Made by a program: the position numbers and the translations under genes. A stretch of DNA of 35,707 nucleotides from JAGNLA01 sp964472265 (GTDB lineage: Bacteria > Caldisericota > Caldisericia > JAAYUI01): contig CAYYJO010000013.1 in NCBI GenBank assembly GCA_964472265.1, forward strand, positions 1 to 35,707, in the 5' to 3' direction. The notes below the pieces were generated by a model. It was not told the DNA's origin and did not search any database. It worked only from the letters and a program-made list of their open reading frames with translations. Shown here one piece after another: positions 31,763-35,707 of this stretch (positions within the stretch are counted from its first letter, which is position 1; each line of letters starts with the position of its first letter).

Positions 31763-32384
31763 CGCCGAAAAAGCGATACGAATCCTCATGAAACACTGGA
31801 GTGGCGATGAGTTCGCCGTTTTCAACAAACACAACCCGTGGAGAATTCTGGTTTCGGGAATCATCTCACACCGGACAAACGACAACGTTACTTATCCAGC
31901 CACACAGAGGCTTTTTGACAGGTGGCCAGATATAAGGACTATGTCTGAAGCCGATCCTGACGATGTGGCAAAAACAATCTACCCTGCTGGATTTTATCAG
32001 ACCAAAGCTGGAAGGCTTGTGGAAATTGCAAACGACATAATCGAAAGATTCAAAGGGGTGGTTCCAGACAATATGGAACAACTCCTGACCATAAAAGGTG
32101 TTGGTAGAAAGACGGCCAATCTCATCCTCACCTTCGGATACCACATTCCGGCGATAGTTGTTGATACCCATGTTCATCGAATCAGCAACAGGACCGGTTG
32201 GGTTGAGACGAAAATTCCCGAGGAGACCGAAAAGGAACTCGAACGTCTCCTTCCAGAAGAACTTTGGATTGTATCAAACGAGCTTCTGGTCAGGCTTGGT
32301 CAGACCATCTGCAGACCGATAGGGCCGAAATGCAGCATTTGCCATATTTCCTCATGCTGCAAAGTTGGTAAAGGTTTGGAGTAA
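31752..32384 (+). CDS. nth: Endonuclease III (DNA glycosylase/AP lyase)
   Basis: 210 residues from the ATG at 31752, within the end of selA. The helix-hairpin-helix LLTIKGVGRKTANLIL holds the catalytic Lys120, Asp138 is in VVDTHVHRISNR, and the 4Fe-4S loop C187-x6-C194-x2-C197-x5-C203 is complete with the same spacing as in E. coli Nth. It removes oxidised pyrimidines in base excision repair. The region SGIISHRTNDNVT replaces the usual LSAQTTD stretch, a mild divergence. It is the last gene of the selA operon; the speH promoter follows directly. Confidence 0.95.
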   Translation: MKTDAEKAIRILMKHWSGDEFAVFNKHNPWRILVSGIISHRTNDNVTYPATQRLFDRWPDIRTMSEADPDDVAKTIYPAGFYQTKAGRLVEIANDIIERFKGVVPDNMEQLLTIKGVGRKTANLILTFGYHIPAIVVDTHVHRISNRTGWVETKIPEETEKELERLLPEELWIVSNELLVRLGQTICRPIGPKCSICHISSCCKVGKGLE

Positions 32385-32391
32385 AGAGGTA

Positions 32392-32419
32392 TTGACAAAC
32401 CTGCAGGGGGGTCTATAAT
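32392..32419 (+). promoter_or_regulatory. Consensus sigma70 promoter of the AdoMet decarboxylase gene
   Basis: TTGACA (32392-32397), 16-base spacer, TATAAT (32414-32419): both boxes are perfect. Transcription should begin near 32426, which rules out the ATG inside the -10 box at 32418 as the real start. Confidence 0.9.
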
Positions 32420-32459
32420 GCAATGCGTTTTACAGATTCCACAAAAGGAGGATTATGAG

Positions 32460-32861
32460 TTGTACACAAACGGTACCCACCTTATGTGCGAATTTTCGGG
32501 GTGTGATGCCCGGATAATAGGCGATGTTGACGCCGTCCGCGACATCCTGTTTAAAGCAGCCACCGAAGCCAAGGCAGAGATCATGGAAGTTTCCTTCCAT
32601 CGTTTCTTCCCGCAAGGAGTTTCCGGCGTTGTGGTGATTTCGGAGAGCCACCTCTCCATCCACTCATGGCCGGAATATGGTTATGCTGCTGTGGATATCT
32701 ACACTTGTGGAGATCACACAGACCCTGAAGCCGCACTGCAGTATTGTGCTAGGGCGTTCGGAGCGACTGCTACCGACATTGTGAAGGTGAACAGAGGACT
32801 GCCGAAAGTTAACGGTGAGTTCACCTACGAAGTCGTAAACAAGGCAAATTCACACTCATAA
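32460..32861 (+). CDS. speH: S-adenosylmethionine decarboxylase proenzyme
   Basis: 133 residues from a TTG at 32460, chosen because AGGAGG (32446-32451) is 8 bases upstream and because the frame's ATG at 32418 lies in the -10 box. Self-cleaving, pyruvoyl-dependent: the cut falls before Ser63 in SESHLSIHSWPE, with His68 and Cys83 (YTCGD) as the processing and catalytic residues. The product, decarboxylated AdoMet, feeds spermidine synthesis. An out-of-frame ATG (32455) lies just before the TTG and opens a 20-codon overlapping frame. A strong terminator follows. Confidence 0.95.
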   Translation: MYTNGTHLMCEFSGCDARIIGDVDAVRDILFKAATEAKAEIMEVSFHRFFPQGVSGVVVISESHLSIHSWPEYGYAAVDIYTCGDHTDPEAALQYCARAFGATATDIVKVNRGLPKVNGEFTYEVVNKANSHS

Positions 32862-32883
32862 TCCCTCTAATCCAGAAATATCA

Positions 32884-32909
32884 AGCCCCGGGCAACCGGG
32901 GCTTTTTTT
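32884..32909 (+). terminator. Rho-independent terminator after speH
   Basis: AGCCCCGG (32884-32891), GCAA loop, CCGGGGCT (32896-32903), then a run of T. It may also serve the converging gene, whose stop codon lies in the T run, but the minus-strand T tract is weaker. Confidence 0.95.
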
Positions 32910-33342
32910 ATAGGCGCGATTTTTCCCAATATTCAATCCCGCCGGAGATTACTTTGAACATTGGATTTGGAAGGATTGTTTGGGTTTTTAAAACTTCTTC
33001 AAATTTCAACCGATCCCTTTTCTCAAGTTTTGATTTGAGGTGTTGAATTTCGTAAGCCAGCTGTTCGTCTGTGACTGACATGGTCTCCAGTACCGGATTG
33101 AAATTTATCTTGGTACCATCAAACCGGTAACACCTTCTTTGTGATTCAATCAGGACATGAGACAAGTAGGTGTCGATGGCCGTTATCGGATTTTCAGCTT
33201 TTGTGAACCTTGAGAGTTGAGGATGTTTCCTATATCCGACAGTCACACCCTCAAGCACTTTTCTTGCAAGCAAGCCTTCCCTCCAGACTGCCAGCAGACC
33301 TTTGCAGTCAAGATACATCGGATGGAGCGACCATAATCTCAC
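32908..33342 (-). CDS. Pyrimidine dimer DNA glycosylase-related protein
   Basis: 144 residues from a GTG at 33342, which gives the family-like N-terminus (M)RLWSLHPMYLD. A frame from TTG at 33381 is longer but carries a -35-like TTGACT at its start. Matches to the Pyr_excise family (PF03013) include CKGLLAVWREGLLARKVL, GYRKHPQLSRF, AIDTYLSHVLIE and GTKINFNP. Such proteins are related to T4 endonuclease V, which cuts at UV-made pyrimidine dimers; activity in this short form is not proven. It converges on speH across a shared terminator. TATCAT (33349-33354, minus) lies 6 bases before the GTG. Confidence 0.75.
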   Translation of the reverse strand: MRLWSLHPMYLDCKGLLAVWREGLLARKVLEGVTVGYRKHPQLSRFTKAENPITAIDTYLSHVLIESQRRCYRFDGTKINFNPVLETMSVTDEQLAYEIQHLKSKLEKRDRLKFEEVLKTQTILPNPMFKVISGGIEYWEKSRL

Positions 33343-33414
33343 ATTTTGATGATAACGATTTTTACTTGTCTGGTCAGTCAATTCGGTTTTACTTTCGATT
33401 AAATTGGCAGGTTG

Positions 33415-33443
33415 TTGATTTTATCCATATTTTACGGTAAATT
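33415..33443 (+). promoter_or_regulatory. Candidate promoter of the CsoR-family regulator
   Basis: TTGATT (33415-33420), 17-base spacer, TAAATT (33438-33443), then 7 bases to the GTG start at 33451 without a Shine-Dalgarno site. Confidence 0.45.
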
Positions 33444-33450
33444 CGGGTTC

Positions 33451-33711
33451 GTGACAGACGAAACGAAAGACCATATACTGCGAAGGCTGGCAAGGATTGA
33501 AGGCCAGATAAGGGGTTTGTCCAGGATGATCGGTGGAGAAGAGTCCTGTGAAGAGATCGCAAATCAGGTGCAGGCTGTCAGATCAGCAATAAATCGAGTT
33601 GGGTTCATGATTTTAGAGAAAAAACTCTCCGAGTGCCTCATCGAGGGAAAACTTGATGAAACAAAGATAGAATCATTGCACAAGCTATTGATAAAACTCG
33701 CTGGATCATGA
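33451..33711 (+). CDS. CsoR/RcnR-family (DUF156) repressor lacking the usual His ligand
   Basis: 86 residues from the GTG at 33451. A longer frame from 33412 would read through the promoter. The four-helix repressor pattern is clear: HILRRLARIEGQIRGLSRMI, then ESCEEIANQVQAVRSAINRVG. The copper ligands of CsoR are Cys, His and Cys. Here the first Cys (EESC) and the last Cys (SEC) remain, but the His four residues before the last Cys is Lys (KLSEC). A Cys-only set is seen in persulfide sensors such as CstR, so a sulfur or redox signal is more likely than copper. It precedes the FAD oxidoreductase gene by 10 bases and probably controls it. Confidence 0.88.
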   Translation: MTDETKDHILRRLARIEGQIRGLSRMIGGEESCEEIANQVQAVRSAINRVGFMILEKKLSECLIEGKLDETKIESLHKLLIKLAGS

Positions 33712-33721
33712 AAGGAGAACG

Positions 33722-35197
33722 ATGAAAATCCGAGAGATTTATGAAAAGATCAAGGCTGCAGGTATTCGAGCCGAAAACAGCCCTTTTGAGTGCCAGTTTT
33801 ATGGCTATGACGTAACTCCTCTCCCAAAGGAAGCCTATTACATCTTCAACGGTCACACGCCACAAATCATTACAAGACCAAAAAATGCCGAGGAAGTCTC
33901 GTTAATTCTCTCAACTGCAACAGCTGAGGGAATTCCGGTCACACCGCGTGGTGGCGGAACTTCAGGCTATTTCCAGAGCGTTCCTAGAAAACGCGGAATC
34001 CTGATTGAAACTCTCGCCCTAGACGAAATCGGAACAGTCAACCCTGACATGTTGACGGTCACGGTCGGTTCAGGCGTTATCTGGTCAGAGCTTGAGTGGG
34101 AGCTGAAGAAGAACGGCTACTGCCTCAAAACATACCCGACATCGTTCAGATCATCGACAATCGCTGGCTGGATGCAAACCGAGGGTGCTGGAGTCGGCTC
34201 GCTCATGTTTGGAAACATCAAAAAACTCATTTCGAGGATTGAAGCGGTCATGCCAAACGGCGAGATTGTCACCCTTAAAAAAGGCGACGGCATAAAGACT
34301 GGCAGAGGCTCAATCAGTTTCGATGATTTCTTCAAATCTGAAGGCATGATGGGCTTGATAACAAAAGTTGACATCTCAGTTAGAAAACTGCCAGCTTCAA
34401 CATCGACCCAGCTTCTCATGTTCAAGGACAACGCACATTTTGCAACCCACGCTAAAGCAATCTCGACCCTTCCGGCAATCTATTTTGTTGAATTTGTAAA
34501 CGGCGCCTACCTCGACCTGCTCAGACTTGGAAAATTCCACGCTCCGCCACACACCGAAGAAAACGTTTCAGCCGTCATCAGGTTTGAAGGCGACGACAAA
34601 GATGTGAAGGCTGGAGTTGAAGCGCTCAAGAATCTCTTAGCTTCAGACTCGTCAATTAAAGTGCTCGACACTCACGAGGCTGAAGAGGAATACGCAGAAA
34701 GACTCGACTATTTCAGGATCAAGTGCGCCTTCCCGTCAGTCACGCCTGCAGACATCCAGGTTCCAACGGCCGGACTTGGCAAGATGCTCGATAAATGCTC
34801 AAAATTCCCATTCAAACTCGCCTACAAGGGCGAACTCCTCTCACCAGACAACAGCGGCATCATGTTCTTCATGGTGCTTGGCAACGAGCTTTCAATCGTC
34901 AGGTTCATGTCAACAGCTCCGTACCAGATGGAGATAATCTTCAACGCAATGAAGCTTGGCGGTGGACCAAACGGTGGAATCGGCATGCTCAACACCCCAT
35001 ACATCTACGGATTGAGGACTTACAGGGAAAGAATCGGATTCACCGAAAAGAAGGAAGCCATCGACCCGGCATGGATCATGAATCCTGGCAAGTGGCCTGA
35101 TCCTCCTTTCTATCTGAGACCGTACATCTATTTCACGGGAATGAAGTGCCTGGAGCCAGTGTGTGCAATTGTCGGCGGCATCAGGAGGAGGTGGTAG
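33722..35197 (+). CDS. FAD-binding oxidoreductase (GlcD/lactate dehydrogenase-like)
   Basis: 491 residues, VAO/PCMH-type FAD fold. PQIITRPKNAEEVSLIL (about 43-59) and the FAD-binding VTPRGGGTSGYF (about 76-87) are typical. TVTVGSGVIWSELEWEL and the later GSLMFGNIKKLISRIEAVMPNGEIV match the second half of the FAD domain. A C-terminal substrate/cap domain follows. AAGGAGA precedes the ATG. Together with the Fe-S protein encoded directly after it (TAG immediately followed by ATG), it resembles glycolate/D-lactate dehydrogenase-type complexes that feed electrons to quinone or flavin. The hydroxy-acid substrate is not known. Confidence 0.9.
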   Translation: MKIREIYEKIKAAGIRAENSPFECQFYGYDVTPLPKEAYYIFNGHTPQIITRPKNAEEVSLILSTATAEGIPVTPRGGGTSGYFQSVPRKRGILIETLALDEIGTVNPDMLTVTVGSGVIWSELEWELKKNGYCLKTYPTSFRSSTIAGWMQTEGAGVGSLMFGNIKKLISRIEAVMPNGEIVTLKKGDGIKTGRGSISFDDFFKSEGMMGLITKVDISVRKLPASTSTQLLMFKDNAHFATHAKAISTLPAIYFVEFVNGAYLDLLRLGKFHAPPHTEENVSAVIRFEGDDKDVKAGVEALKNLLASDSSIKVLDTHEAEEEYAERLDYFRIKCAFPSVTPADIQVPTAGLGKMLDKCSKFPFKLAYKGELLSPDNSGIMFFMVLGNELSIVRFMSTAPYQMEIIFNAMKLGGGPNGGIGMLNTPYIYGLRTYRERIGFTEKKEAIDPAWIMNPGKWPDPPFYLRPYIYFTGMKCLEPVCAIVGGIRRRW

Positions 35198-35707
35198 ATG
35201 AAAAACAAATATCCACTCGTAAGGGAACAAATCAGAAAATGCATCCAATGCGGTTCATGCAGGGTCAATTGTCCAACAGCAAACGAAGTCGGCTGGCTCT
35301 CATGCTCCCCAAGGGCAAAAGTTCTTTACGCCAGAGACTACATCTATGGCAGATGGCCGTCAAAGGTCAAGATGAACAAGGAATTTGCACAGAGACTCTA
35401 CCAGTGCACCCTCTGCGGACGCTGCAAGGTTGAGTGCATCACAGACATTGATTTCCCCGATGTCTGGATAGAATTGCGCGGACTGGTCAACGACGCAGGT
35501 GTGAAGCTGGACATCGTTGAAACGGTCAATGGAATTCTCACCACAAAAAAGAACGTTGCCGACCAGCCAAACGATGAGCGAGCCAACTGGCTCAAGAGGG
35601 CAAAACTCAGCTTCGACCCAACAAAGGTTGAAAAAGCTGATGTTGTTTACTTCGTTGGCTGCATGAGCTCCTATTACCCACAAGCCCAGTCGCTTGCAAG
35701 GGCAATG
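35198..35707 (+). CDS. GlpC/LutA-like Fe-S oxidoreductase subunit, 3'-truncated
   Basis: The first 170 residues only; the frame is open to the window's edge. Two ferredoxin motifs, each C-x2-C-x2-C-x3-C, are at C15-C25 (CIQCGSCRVNC) and C70-C80 (CTLCGRCKVEC). A CCG-like domain begins at VVYFVGCMSSYYPQ (about 150). This is the pattern of the Fe-S partner of GlcD/GlpC/LutA-type dehydrogenases. It starts directly after the FAD-subunit stop codon, with AGGAGG 7 bases upstream. The missing part should hold the rest of the CCG domains. Confidence 0.9.
   Translation, partial: MKNKYPLVREQIRKCIQCGSCRVNCPTANEVGWLSCSPRAKVLYARDYIYGRWPSKVKMNKEFAQRLYQCTLCGRCKVECITDIDFPDVWIELRGLVNDAGVKLDIVETVNGILTTKKNVADQPNDERANWLKRAKLSFDPTKVEKADVVYFVGCMSSYYPQAQSLARAM

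Noticed and set aside
32418..32459. ATG 32418 as start of the AdoMet decarboxylase gene
   Set aside because: This ATG overlaps the consensus TATAAT, so the mRNA cannot include it. The TTG at 32460 has a good ribosome site.
1..35707. Mobile elements, attachment sites, tRNA genes
   Set aside because: No transposase, integrase, terminal inverted repeats or tRNA cloverleaf could be recognised in any intergenic stretch.

Overview
This window comes from a bacterial chromosome of moderate GC content with dense coding, many 4-base ATGA overlaps between genes, and hardly any mobile-element signal. Selenium transferase SelA, a NifS/NifU-type Fe-S pair, a radical SAM enzyme, a GlpC/GlcD-type flavin/Fe-S oxidoreductase and two flavodoxin-fold proteins suggest an anaerobic or microaerophilic, poorly studied lineage. 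Large Ser/Thr kinase-ATPase-TPR proteins and secreted proteins with copper-amine-oxidase-N-like domains fit a deep-branching uncultivated phylum. I cannot name the phylum from sequence alone. No tRNA, rRNA, CRISPR or insertion sequence was seen.

Layout. (1) 1-350: 3' end of a glycine cleavage H protein, closed by a strong terminator. (2) 337-6004: a four-gene unit made of a DUF2207-like membrane protein with a C-terminal Cys/His repeat tail, a radical SAM/SPASM enzyme with a PqqD-like N-terminus, a coiled-coil protein, and a small membrane protein with winged-helix-like and zinc-ribbon parts. (3) 6005-15117: a PP2C phosphatase divergent from two tandem kinase-ATPase-TPR giants and a secreted SGNH-like protein. 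(4) 15126-18337: a Vat-type acetyltransferase and a methyltransferase, divergent from umuDC across a shared palindrome. (5) 18358-21973: two flavodoxin-like proteins, then an AbrB-ABC exporter operon. (6) 22078-23330: a leader-peptide attenuator, a small basic ORF and rsgA. (7) 23391-25638: two linked uncharacterised proteins and a secreted stalk-domain protein. (8) 25672-29496: an iscU/nifS/MerR operon, then dxs. (9) 29574-32384: a CoA-binding protein, a thioesterase, selA and nth. (10) 32392-33342: S-adenosylmethionine decarboxylase and a pyrimidine-dimer glycosylase-like protein. (11) 33451-35707: a CsoR-family regulator and a FAD/Fe-S oxidoreductase pair cut by the window edge.

The most unusual features are as follows. 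The CHSA-repeat tail on a membrane protein sits next to a radical SAM/SPASM enzyme and looks like a peptide-modification system built into a large host protein. The rsgA leader has a 15-codon ORF, an SD/anti-SD pairing, an antiterminator and a terminator that exclude one another. Several genes lacking a Shine-Dalgarno site have a -10 box only 6 to 8 bases before the start codon, which points to leaderless mRNAs. A MerR regulator with a C-terminal cysteine cluster heads the Fe-S assembly operon where IscR would be expected.

All functions are inferred from motifs read by eye. No database search or structure prediction was run.
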